Positions 15,497-23,205 of a stretch of DNA of 64,000 bases are shown here, in pieces. A program made the translations under genes and the position numbers. Origin of the DNA: Xiheimicrobium sp052034585. Lineage in GTDB: Bacteria > Myxococcota > Myxococcia > Myxococcales > Myxococcaceae. The stretch spans positions 51,082 to 115,081 of the forward strand of contig JBPOIJ010000105.1 in the NCBI GenBank assembly GCA_052034585.1, written 5' to 3'. A model generated the notes under the pieces. It saw nothing but the letters and a program-made list of their open reading frames with translations, was not told where the DNA came from and ran no database searches. Every line of letters starts with the position of its first letter. Position 1 is the first letter of the stretch.

Positions 15497-17980
15497 ATGG
15501 CGAGCCACGACTCCACCCGCTGGTGGTTGGCCGCTGAAGGCCTCGTCGTCGCCACCGTGGTCGCCTGTCCGCTCGCGCTCGGCGGCGCCCACGAGCTCTC
15601 CTTCCTCTTCTTCGCCGTCGGCAGCTGCGCGGCCCTCCTCACCTGGACGATCGGCGCCTGGAGACACCGTCGGCGCGCGACCTGGCACCCGCTCTTCCTC
15701 CTCCCGCTCTTCCTCGTCGTCGCCGCGACGCTCTCGCTGCTCCCGCTCCCCTCGGGCCTGCTCGCCGTGCTCTCTCCCGCGAACGCCGAGCTCCGCGAGT
15801 TCGCCCTGGTGCCGCTCGGGTTGGATCGAGCCAGACCACTGACCGTCGACGTGCCGTCCACCTTCCGGGCGCTCCTGCGCATCATCTCGTTCGCGTCGCT
15901 CGCCTTCGTCGCCCTCCAGCTCTCGCGCATCGACGGCCCGAAGCGGCGGCTCGCCATCTCGGTCGCGCTCACCGCCGCGGGCGTCTCGGTCGTCGGCTTC
16001 GGCCATCTGCTCGCGGGAGCGGAGAGCCTCTTCGGCCTCCACCACTTCTACGGCAACGTCCCGCTGCTCTCCTTCTTCGGCAACACCAACCACCTCTCGG
16101 CCTTCCTCTCGCTCGGCGCGACCGTCGCCCTCGCGCTCGCCCTCTCGGCGCCCTCCCGCGAGCACGCCATCGGCTGGGGTGGAGTCGCCGCCGTCATCGC
16201 CGTCGCGGTCTTCCTCTCCTTCTCTCGAGGAGGCGTCGGCACCTTCGTCGGCTCCTGGGCCGTCATCGGCGCGCTCGCGCTCGCGCGACGACAAGGCGGA
16301 GTCCGTGGCGTGCTGCCGTGGCTCGTCATCGGAGGCACCGCGCTCTTCGCCATCGCGCTGGCCGCCGAGCCCCTCTTCGAACGGCTCTCCAGCGTCTCGA
16401 GCGTCGAACGACTCAAGCAGACGAAGCTCGAGCTCTGGCCGATGTTCTTCGACGGCGTCGCGGCCTACGGCCGTGGCGGCATGGGCCTCGGCGCGTTCGA
16501 GCTCGCGTTTGGGCCGCACCAGACGACCCAGCTCGACGTCACCTTCACCCACCCCGAGAACCTGGTCCTCCAGTGGGCGGGTGAGCTCGGGTTCCTCGGA
16601 GCCGCGCTCTTCTTCGGCCTCGCGGTGGTGGTGGGCGTGCGCCTCGTTCGCCAGACGAAGGGAACGGTCTTCGAGCAAACGCTCCTCGTCGCGGTCGGCG
16701 GGCTGCTCGCGCACGACCTCTTCGATTTCTCGCTCGAGCTCAACGCGCTCCCTCCCTCGCTCGCGGTCGTCGTCGCCATCGTCGCCTCGAGGGAGACAGG
16801 GGCCCAAGAGCCGCGCCGCCTCACCGTTCGTCGAACGAGCGTGCTGCTCGTCGCGGTGGTCGCGGGGGCGGTGCTCCTCACCTGGGTGAAGGGCTTTCCC
16901 ACCCACCGCTCGGTGGAAGAGTCGCTCGTCGCGGCGAGGCGCAGCGGCGCGAACGCCGAACAGCTCCGCGCCCAGGCCCTCGCCGCCATCGATCGACACC
17001 CGAGCGACTGGGTGCTCTACGCGGTCGTCGCCCAGTCCCGCTCCGCCGAGCGCGCTCCGAGAGACACCCTGGCGTGGGTGAACCGGGTGCTCTTCCTGCG
17101 GCCCAAGGATGCCGGGGCCCACCTCTCGGCCGCGCGCGCCTTGCTCGCCCTCGAGCAGCCCAGCCAGGCGCTCCTCGAGCTCAAGACCGCGTGGATGCTC
17201 GGAGACGAGCGCAGCCTCGACCAGGGCCTCGCCTTGGCCGCCAAGCTCGACGCGTGGGATCGGCTGCTCGTCGAGACCCCTGGCTTGCTCTCCCGGCTCT
17301 GGGAGCGAACTCGGGCGCTCGGCCGCCCCAACGATGGCCGCGCGCTCATCGACGTGGCATTGGTGTTGGCTCCGACGCCGGAGGTGGAACGCGAGGCGAA
17401 GGTGCTCGACGTCTGGCAGTCGAGCCTCGGAGGCAAGCCGGAGGAGGTGCTCGCCCGCCTCGAGCAGCTCCCGGCCGAGTCTCGCCAGCTGCCGGAGCTC
17501 GTCGTGCTGCGCGCCCGCACCCTCGCCGCCAGTGAGCGCGCCGACGAAGGCATCGCGTCGCTCGATCAATTCGCCCGCCGAACACCAGCCAACCTCGACG
17601 TCGCCCTCACCCTGGTGGAGCTGCTCTCCAAGGCCGGCCGCTTCCACGATGCGCACGCGGTCCTCGAGCGGGCGCGCCCCTTCGTCACCACCCAGCAAGC
17701 GCGCTCGGGGCTCTTCCAGACCGAGGCGAGCCTGTGGATGCAGGAGGAGCGGTGGGGCCGAGCGCTCGACGCGCTCCAGACCGCCTCGCGCATCGAGCCG
17801 ACCCGCGCCGATCTCCACTACCGCCTCGCCGAACTCTACGAGCGCATAGGCAGCCTCCACTCGGCCCTCGACGAAGTTCGCAAGGGGAGGGTGCTCGACA
17901 CCCCGGACGGCGCAAAGGCCCAGGATCCATGGGTTGCGCGGCTCGAGTCGGCGATGTCGCACCCTGTGGCGCCGCCCTGA
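15497..17980 (+). CDS. Wzy_C/O-antigen-ligase-family protein with C-terminal TPR region
   Basis: An 827-residue protein. About residues 10-465 form roughly 12 membrane helices of the Wzy_C (WaaL/PglL) superfamily. The periplasmic-loop pattern includes a region around MGLGAFELAFGPHQ (about 330) and HPENLVLQWAGELG (about 352), where the family has conserved His and Arg/Glu residues. Residues from about 470 to the end are helical with TPR-like repeats, the last ending near DLHYRLAELYERIG. The family transfers finished glycan from undecaprenyl diphosphate to lipid A core or protein, or polymerises repeat units; the TPR tail suggests a protein-interaction role. Ligase, polymerase and O-glycosyltransferase roles cannot be told apart here. 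Confidence 0.8.
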   Translation: MASHDSTRWWLAAEGLVVATVVACPLALGGAHELSFLFFAVGSCAALLTWTIGAWRHRRRATWHPLFLLPLFLVVAATLSLLPLPSGLLAVLSPANAELREFALVPLGLDRARPLTVDVPSTFRALLRIISFASLAFVALQLSRIDGPKRRLAISVALTAAGVSVVGFGHLLAGAESLFGLHHFYGNVPLLSFFGNTNHLSAFLSLGATVALALALSAPSREHAIGWGGVAAVIAVAVFLSFSRGGVGTFVGSWAVIGALALARRQGGVRGVLPWLVIGGTALFAIALAAEPLFERLSSVSSVERLKQTKLELWPMFFDGVAAYGRGGMGLGAFELAFGPHQTTQLDVTFTHPENLVLQWAGELGFLGAALFFGLAVVVGVRLVRQTKGTVFEQTLLVAVGGLLAHDLFDFSLELNALPPSLAVVVAIVASRETGAQEPRRLTVRRTSVLLVAVVAGAVLLTWVKGFPTHRSVEESLVAARRSGANAEQLRAQALAAIDRHPSDWVLYAVVAQSRSAERAPRDTLAWVNRVLFLRPKDAGAHLSAARALLALEQPSQALLELKTAWMLGDERSLDQGLALAAKLDAWDRLLVETPGLLSRLWERTRALGRPNDGRALIDVALVLAPTPEVEREAKVLDVWQSSLGGKPEEVLARLEQLPAESRQLPELVVLRARTLAASERADEGIASLDQFARRTPANLDVALTLVELLSKAGRFHDAHAVLERARPFVTTQQARSGLFQTEASLWMQEERWGRALDALQTASRIEPTRADLHYRLAELYERIGSLHSALDEVRKGRVLDTPDGAKAQDPWVARLESAMSHPVAPP

Positions 17981-18034
17981 ATCGACACGCCGTGGGTTTG
18001 AACCTTTGGCCGTTCTGGTGGTACTGACCCCGTC
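17981..18034 (+). promoter_or_regulatory. Possible promoter before the tyrosine autokinase gene
   Basis: The 54-base gap holds TTGAAC (17998-18003), an 18-base spacer and TACTGA, a weak match to a sigma-70 promoter. No good ribosome-binding site was seen. The call rests only on this resemblance and the break in otherwise overlapping genes. Confidence 0.2.
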
Positions 18035-20197
18035 GTGTCCTCCGGCCAAGATGTCGTCACCACCAGCAGCGTCGACCCACGCTTCTACGTGCGCGTGGTG
18101 CTCAAGCGAAAGTGGTTGATCCTCTTCGTCTTTGCCGTCGTCGTTGGGGCCACCACCCTCTGGGCCCGGAGCCAACCAAAGGTCTACGCCGCCCAGGCCT
18201 CCCTCATCATCGAGTCGAAGGAGCCGCGCTTCCTCGACAGCCAGATCCAAGACGTCAACGCCGACTCGAGCTCGGCCTACTGGGCGAACCGCGAGTACAT
18301 CGAGACGCAGACGAAGATCATCACCAGCCGCGCGGTCGCCCAGCGCGTGGTCGAGAAGCTCGGCCTCAACACCGATCCCGAGTTCCTCCACCTGACGAAG
18401 CTGCCCGAGGGCCAGCGCGAAGAAGCCATGAAGCGCATGGACGCGGTCGCGATGGTGCAAGGCCGCATCAAGGTCGAGCCGCTCAAGGACTCGCGGGTCT
18501 CGTACATCAAGATCGAAGACGGCGATCCCAACCGCGCGGCGCTGCTCGCGAACGAGGTCGCTCAGGCGTACATCGACGAGTCGCTCTCCCAGAAGCTCAA
18601 GGTGACCGAGAACGCGACCAAGTGGCTCGACGAGCGGCGCGACAGCCTCTCGGACTCGGCGCGCACGAGCGAGCTGTCGCTCTACGCCTTCCGCAAACAA
18701 GCCGACATGCTGAGCACCTCGATCGACGATCGCGCCAGCATGGTGTCGGCGCGGCTCAACGCCACCAGCAACGCGCTCACCGACGTGCAGCTGAAGATCG
18801 CCGGTCACCGCGCCCGCGTCGCCGCCATCCGCTCGGTGCAGCAGACCAAGGGCTCCGACGACTCGATGTGGGCCGAGGCGCTGCCCGCCGCGCGTGAGAA
18901 CCTGACGCTCCAGAAGCTGAAGGATCGAATGCTCACCCTGCGCACCGAGTGCACCGAGCTGCAGTCGCGCTACCTCGCCGAGCACCCCAAGCTCATCGAG
19001 TGCAAGGACAAGCTGGCGCTCGTCGAGAAGGACTTCCAGCGAGAGCTCTCGAACCTCGTCGTCGGCACCGAGGCCGAGCTGCGGGAGGCGACCGAGAAGG
19101 AGCGCAACCTCCAAGCGCTCTTCAACGAAGCCAAGGCCGAGGCCTTCGAAGTCGAGAAGAAGAAGCTCGAGCTCGATCGGCTCAAGCAGGAGACCGACAA
19201 CGCCAAGCGCCAGTACGAGTCGGTCTTCAAGCGCCTGAAGGACATCGAGCTGTCCGGCCTCTTGCGCACCTCGAACGTTCGCGTGCTCGACGCCGCGCGG
19301 CCCAACCCCGCGCCGGTGCGCCCCAACGTTCCGCAGTCGATCCTCCTCGGCGTCCTCGCGGGCCTCATCGCCGGGCTCGGGCTCGCGCTCCTCCTCGAGT
19401 TCCTCGATTCGTCCGTCACCACCCAGCAGGAGATCGAAGAGCGGCTCGGCGTCACCTTCTTGGGCTTCGTCCCCTCGATCCCCGACAGCGTCGCCGGCCA
19501 GAAGGATCTCCACATTCACCGCGAACCGAAGTCGGGCATCGCGGAGTGCACCCGCGCGATTCGCACCAACCTGCTCTTCATGTCGCCCGACAAGCCGTTC
19601 CGGCGAATGGTGGTCACCTCGAGCGGTCCGCAGGAAGGCAAGTCGACCACTGCAATCAACCTCGGCATCGCGATGGCGCAGAGTGGCCAGCGGGTGTTGA
19701 TCGTCGACACCGACATGCGCCGCCCGCGCCTGCACAAGGCCTTTGGAGTGGCGAACGAGCTCGGCGTCTCCTCTCTCGTCGTTGGCGAAGGGAAGCTCGA
19801 CGACGCCATCAAGACGACCGAGGTGCCGGGCCTCTACCTCTTGCCCTGCGGGCCGATTCCGCCCAACCCCGCCGAGCTGCTCCACACCCAGGCCTTCTCC
19901 GAGCTGCTCGAGTCGCTCTCGAGCAAGTTCGATCGCGTCATTCTCGACAGCCCGCCGGTCGGTGCGGTCGCCGACGCCGTGGTGCTCGCGACCCAGGCCG
20001 ACGGCGTGGTGCTGGTGCTCAAGTCCGGCGTCACCCACCGCGAGGTCGCGCGCCGCACGGTTCGCGCGCTCAACGACGTGAAGGCGAAGCTCTTCGGCGC
20101 GGTGCTCAACGACGTGAACCTCGAGCGCTCGCGGTACGGCGACTACTATTACAGCTACGCCTACCGGTATTACGGCTACGGCGAGAAGAACGGCTGA
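18035..20197 (+). CDS. wzc: Wzc-type polysaccharide co-polymerase / tyrosine autokinase
   Basis: A 720-residue fused Wzz-BY-kinase. A first membrane helix (about 27-45) precedes a long periplasmic coiled-coil region with the Wzz-type N-terminus, and a second helix lies near 445-465. The cytoplasmic ATPase domain has Walker A GPQEGKSTT (about 531-539), Walker A' VLIVDTDMRRPR (about 555-566) and Walker B VILDSPP (about 640). The C-terminus is a tyrosine cluster (about ten Tyr in the last 25 residues), the usual autophosphorylation tail. Such proteins control chain length and export of capsule or exopolysaccharide through a Wza-type channel. Start is GTG 18035. Confidence 0.92.
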   Translation: MSSGQDVVTTSSVDPRFYVRVVLKRKWLILFVFAVVVGATTLWARSQPKVYAAQASLIIESKEPRFLDSQIQDVNADSSSAYWANREYIETQTKIITSRAVAQRVVEKLGLNTDPEFLHLTKLPEGQREEAMKRMDAVAMVQGRIKVEPLKDSRVSYIKIEDGDPNRAALLANEVAQAYIDESLSQKLKVTENATKWLDERRDSLSDSARTSELSLYAFRKQADMLSTSIDDRASMVSARLNATSNALTDVQLKIAGHRARVAAIRSVQQTKGSDDSMWAEALPAARENLTLQKLKDRMLTLRTECTELQSRYLAEHPKLIECKDKLALVEKDFQRELSNLVVGTEAELREATEKERNLQALFNEAKAEAFEVEKKKLELDRLKQETDNAKRQYESVFKRLKDIELSGLLRTSNVRVLDAARPNPAPVRPNVPQSILLGVLAGLIAGLGLALLLEFLDSSVTTQQEIEERLGVTFLGFVPSIPDSVAGQKDLHIHREPKSGIAECTRAIRTNLLFMSPDKPFRRMVVTSSGPQEGKSTTAINLGIAMAQSGQRVLIVDTDMRRPRLHKAFGVANELGVSSLVVGEGKLDDAIKTTEVPGLYLLPCGPIPPNPAELLHTQAFSELLESLSSKFDRVILDSPPVGAVADAVVLATQADGVVLVLKSGVTHREVARRTVRALNDVKAKLFGAVLNDVNLERSRYGDYYYSYAYRYYGYGEKNG

Positions 20198-20210
20198 GCG
20201 ATCGGCCTCG

Positions 20211-20969
20211 GTGTTCTTCGTCCTCTCCAAGACGCTCGATCTCTTCTTCGACCCCTGGTGGTGGGCCGCGGTGCCGATGGTGGTGGGCTTTGGGTTGCTC
20301 TGGCGCGGCAAGCGTCGAGCGGCGGCGATCGTCTTCTCGGCCGGGCTCTTCCTCCTCCTCGCGTTCAGCCTGCCCTCGGTTTCCCACCGGCTGTGGCATG
20401 GGCTCGAGGCCGACGCGCCCCGCACGTTTCGCGCCGAGGCGACCTACGACGTGCTCGTCCTCCTCGGCGGCATGGTGACGCCCTCGGGCGCGACGCCGGA
20501 GCAGGTCTCCTGGGGCGACAACATCGACCGGCTCACCATCAGCTTCGAGCTGCTCCGCTCCGGGCGGGCGCGGAACGTCATCGTCACTGGAGGCGTGTTC
20601 CGCGAGGGCATGCCGACCGAGGCGGAGTACCTGGCCCGCCAACTCGAGGCCTGGGGCATCGAGAAGGAGCGGATCATCGTCGAGGCGAAGGCGCTCAACA
20701 CCCGTGAGAACGCCACCTACTCGAAGACGATCATCGACGCGCGTGGGTTTCAATCGGTGCTGCTCGTGACGAGCGCGTTTCACATGACTCGATCGATCGC
20801 GAGCTTCCAGGCCGTCGGCCTCTCGCCCGACACGCTCCCCGTCGACTACCGAATGCGCGATCCGTCGGCGACGCCGAACCTGCTCCCGCGCACTCGTTTC
20901 CTCCACGAGTCGTCCGAGTCGCTCCGCGAGTGGTTCGGGCGCCTCGTCTACCGAATCACCGGGCGCTGA
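20211..20969 (+). CDS. DUF218/ElyC-SanA-YdcF family membrane protein
   Basis: A 252-residue protein with two N-terminal membrane helices (about residues 15-55) followed by a DUF218 domain. The domain is marked by DVLVLLGG near residue 82, VIVTGG near residue 123 and the conserved VTSAFHMTRS segment near residue 185. ElyC and SanA, the best-known relatives, act in cell-envelope polysaccharide or undecaprenyl-phosphate-linked processes, which fits this position directly after the Wzc gene. The biochemical activity is not established. GTG 20211 is 13 bases after wzc. The gene ends four bases before the convergent lipoprotein gene and closes the polysaccharide locus. Confidence 0.82.
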   Translation: MFFVLSKTLDLFFDPWWWAAVPMVVGFGLLWRGKRRAAAIVFSAGLFLLLAFSLPSVSHRLWHGLEADAPRTFRAEATYDVLVLLGGMVTPSGATPEQVSWGDNIDRLTISFELLRSGRARNVIVTGGVFREGMPTEAEYLARQLEAWGIEKERIIVEAKALNTRENATYSKTIIDARGFQSVLLVTSAFHMTRSIASFQAVGLSPDTLPVDYRMRDPSATPNLLPRTRFLHESSESLREWFGRLVYRITGR

Positions 20970-20973
20970 GCGC

Positions 20974-22941
20974 TCACCGCCTGAAGACGGAGCCTGGCGC
21001 GCCGGCTTCGCCGTTCCCCGCGAGTCCGGTGCCGCCGACGCCGCCGCCGACGAAGATGTTGCCGAGGGTCACGACGGTCGCGCTCCCACCATCGGCCGCT
21101 TCGAGATGGAATCGGCCTCCGCCCCCACCACCACCTCCTCCGCAGTTGCGCACGGGCACGAAGGCCTTGCTGATGGAGTCTCCGCCGCGGCCGCCCACCG
21201 CGGAGATCGACCCACGGTTGTCGAACCGGTCGACGCGGAAGAACCAGGTGCCACCCGCGCCCGCGCCACCACCTCCGCCATGGGCATAGAACCCGAGACG
21301 CGTGTCGCCGTCGGCGCCGTCGGCCGAGAGCACCCCGGTGCTGCTGAAGAGGGGCGCCTGGACGCGAACGATCCCCCCGCCCGCCCCGCCGAACCCCTGA
21401 CAGGCCTGAGGGCCATACTCGATCTCGTAGGCGCCGCCGGAGCCACCACCGCCCCCACCGAACTCGGGCATCACGCCCGCGTCACCTTCCGGGAGTCCCC
21501 CGTTTCCACCATCGAGGATCGTCGTGGAGAGGAGACCGCCACCGCCCGAGCCACCGCGCCCACCGTTCGCGCCGCCGCCGCCACCTGCGAGCGACGCTCC
21601 ACCCCCTCCACCCGAGAGGAGCCCGCCAGCGACCGACTCGAAGCAGTTGCAGCCGCAGCCATCGGCGCCGTTGTTGGCCAAAGGACCGCCTGCAGCCACC
21701 CGAGGCTGCGAGATGAGCGCGTCACAGGAGCTCCCGCGACCGCCAGTGCCGCCTCGGGCTCCACCGCCTGCACCGCTCAGGGGCCGGCCATTCATGGGAG
21801 GTGCACATGCTCCCGAGCCGCCGCTGCTGTAGGGCGCGCTGTGGCTCGCCTGGGCGTACCACTTCGCGTCCTGGGTGAGCTGTACCGAGGTCGCCGAGCG
21901 CAAGGTGGCGTCGGAGGCGAGCAAGATGCCCCGATCGCTGAAGACGATGTCGCCGACCGCGTCGATGGTGCTCCTCGGCCCCAGCTCGAGCGTGCCCGTC
22001 GAGTCGACGTGCAGCCAGTTGCGAACCGAGAGGGTCACGTCGCTGCCGACGGTGAGCTTCGCGCCGGTCGTCACCACCACACAGTCGTAGCTCGCGCTCG
22101 CGCCGGTCACGTTCATCGTCGCGGTGACGGTGGTGATCGGCGGCGCGGTGCAGCCTCCCCAGACGCCACGGGTGCAGGTCTCCTGGCCGGAGCCGCAGGC
22201 GTTGGTGCACGAGCGGGTGAGGCCGTCGACGATGCCATCGCAGTCGTCGTCTCGGTTGTTGCACGTCTCCATCGCTTGCGGGTTCGCGTCGGCGCGAGAG
22301 TCGTCGCAGTCGTCGGCGATCGCCACGAAGCCGGCCGCGGGGATCTGGCAGACGTTCGCGGTGTTGCGGAAGTCGCCGAAGCCGTCGCCGTCGGCGTCGC
22401 GGTAGAAGACCGACTTCACGCCCTCGTCGATGGTGCCGTCGCAGTTGTTGTCGCGCCCGTCACATACCTCGGTGCGCCCGGGAAACGTCGTCGGGTCGGA
22501 GTCGTTGCAGTCACCCCCGCGCGCCACGAAGTTCGCCGGCGCCTGGCACCGCATCAGGCTGAGCCCGCCGTTGCCATAGCCGTCACCGTCGGCGTCGACG
22601 AACCAGGTGGTGACGGTGCCTTCGTCGATGGTGCCGTCGCAGTTGTTGTCGCGCATGTCGCAGACCTCGGCCGCGCCCGGAAAGCGCGCTGGATCCGCGT
22701 CGTCGCAGTCGTCGCAGCTCGCGCCATCGCCATCGGCGTCGTAACAGCCGCAGCGCCCGGCTTGGACGAGGCCGCACTTCGCCACCCCGGGACACTCGGA
22801 GTCCTGGCGGCACTCGCCGCACTTGTTCCCCAAGCACACCAAGCCCTGGCTGCAGTCGGCCGACGTCTGGCACGACTCCATGAGGCCAGGAGTTGGCTTC
22901 GCACAGCCCACAGCGAGCAGCAGCACTGCGATCCACTTCAT
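20974..22941 (-). CDS. Lipoprotein with MopE-type Cys/Asp repeats and Gly-rich C-terminus
   Basis: A 655-residue predicted lipoprotein. The signal peptide MKWIAVLLLAVGC ends in a lipobox with Cys13. A Cys-rich segment (about 20-70) follows, then repeats of the MopE/putative metal-binding type: DADGDG, DCDDSDP-like and CDxxDNNCDGTIDEG elements (about 75-240). The middle (about 250-350) is predicted beta-rich with a passenger-like pattern. Residues about 360-640 are extremely rich in Gly with several Cys pairs. Proteins of this design are common in myxobacteria and are thought to be surface exposed and cation binding; the specific role is unknown. ATG 22941 is fixed by the signal peptide. Confidence 0.8.
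   Translation of the reverse strand: MKWIAVLLLAVGCAKPTPGLMESCQTSADCSQGLVCLGNKCGECRQDSECPGVAKCGLVQAGRCGCYDADGDGASCDDCDDADPARFPGAAEVCDMRDNNCDGTIDEGTVTTWFVDADGDGYGNGGLSLMRCQAPANFVARGGDCNDSDPTTFPGRTEVCDGRDNNCDGTIDEGVKSVFYRDADGDGFGDFRNTANVCQIPAAGFVAIADDCDDSRADANPQAMETCNNRDDDCDGIVDGLTRSCTNACGSGQETCTRGVWGGCTAPPITTVTATMNVTGASASYDCVVVTTGAKLTVGSDVTLSVRNWLHVDSTGTLELGPRSTIDAVGDIVFSDRGILLASDATLRSATSVQLTQDAKWYAQASHSAPYSSGGSGACAPPMNGRPLSGAGGGARGGTGGRGSSCDALISQPRVAAGGPLANNGADGCGCNCFESVAGGLLSGGGGGASLAGGGGGANGGRGGSGGGGLLSTTILDGGNGGLPEGDAGVMPEFGGGGGGSGGAYEIEYGPQACQGFGGAGGGIVRVQAPLFSSTGVLSADGADGDTRLGFYAHGGGGGAGAGGTWFFRVDRFDNRGSISAVGGRGGDSISKAFVPVRNCGGGGGGGGGRFHLEAADGGSATVVTLGNIFVGGGVGGTGLAGNGEAGAPGSVFRR
22226..22740 (-). 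repeat. MopE-type Cys/Asp coding repeats
   Basis: Three to four diverged copies of a unit of roughly 50-55 codons, each with an aspartate-rich DADGDG turn, a DC-D pair and the CDxRDNNCDG-type block. The copies differ at the DNA level, so this is a protein-domain repeat rather than a fresh duplication. Confidence 0.7.
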
Positions 22942-23205
22942 GATCAGCCCTCCCCGGCCCACCCTCTTGGATAAGCCCGCGCCGCGCTGGTCGCCCTCGG
23001 AGAATTCTGCCGCCACCGATGTGCGCCCATGAAGGCCCTTCTCGGCACAGGTGCGTCTCGGGCCCAGCTTCACCTGCCTCCGACCGCGTCGATTTGCCGA
23101 CCGCCGACCCTGATTTCTCGAAAACCCCAGCTCATTTGACAGTTCTCGGCGGGAACAGCCACTGCGCAGGGAGGACAACTCGATCGCCCGCTCCTGGAGA
23201 TCTCC
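22942..23205. promoter_or_regulatory. Divergent intergenic region between lipoprotein and coiled-coil protein genes
   Basis: This 264-base region should hold both divergent promoters. A TTGACA hexamer lies at 23136-23141 on the plus strand, but no good -10 follows at 16-18 bases. GGAG about eight bases before ATG 23206 is a good ribosome-binding site. No credible extra gene, inverted repeat or riboswitch was seen. Confidence 0.35.

Noticed and set aside
15005..20425. An open minus-strand frame of 1806 codons opposite the ligase, Wzc and DUF218 genes
   Set aside because: Its translation is low-complexity (Glu/Arg/Gly-rich) with no recognisable domain, and it lies fully antisense to genes with clear motifs. 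It is a by-product of high GC, where stop codons are rare in the antisense frame.
21106..22974. An open plus-strand frame of 622 codons opposite the MopE-repeat lipoprotein gene
   Set aside because: It is antisense to a gene with a signal peptide and conserved repeats, and has biased composition without domains.
23136..23164. A sigma-70 promoter starting with TTGACA
   Set aside because: No acceptable -10 element is found 16-18 bases downstream; kept only as a note in the intergenic entry.
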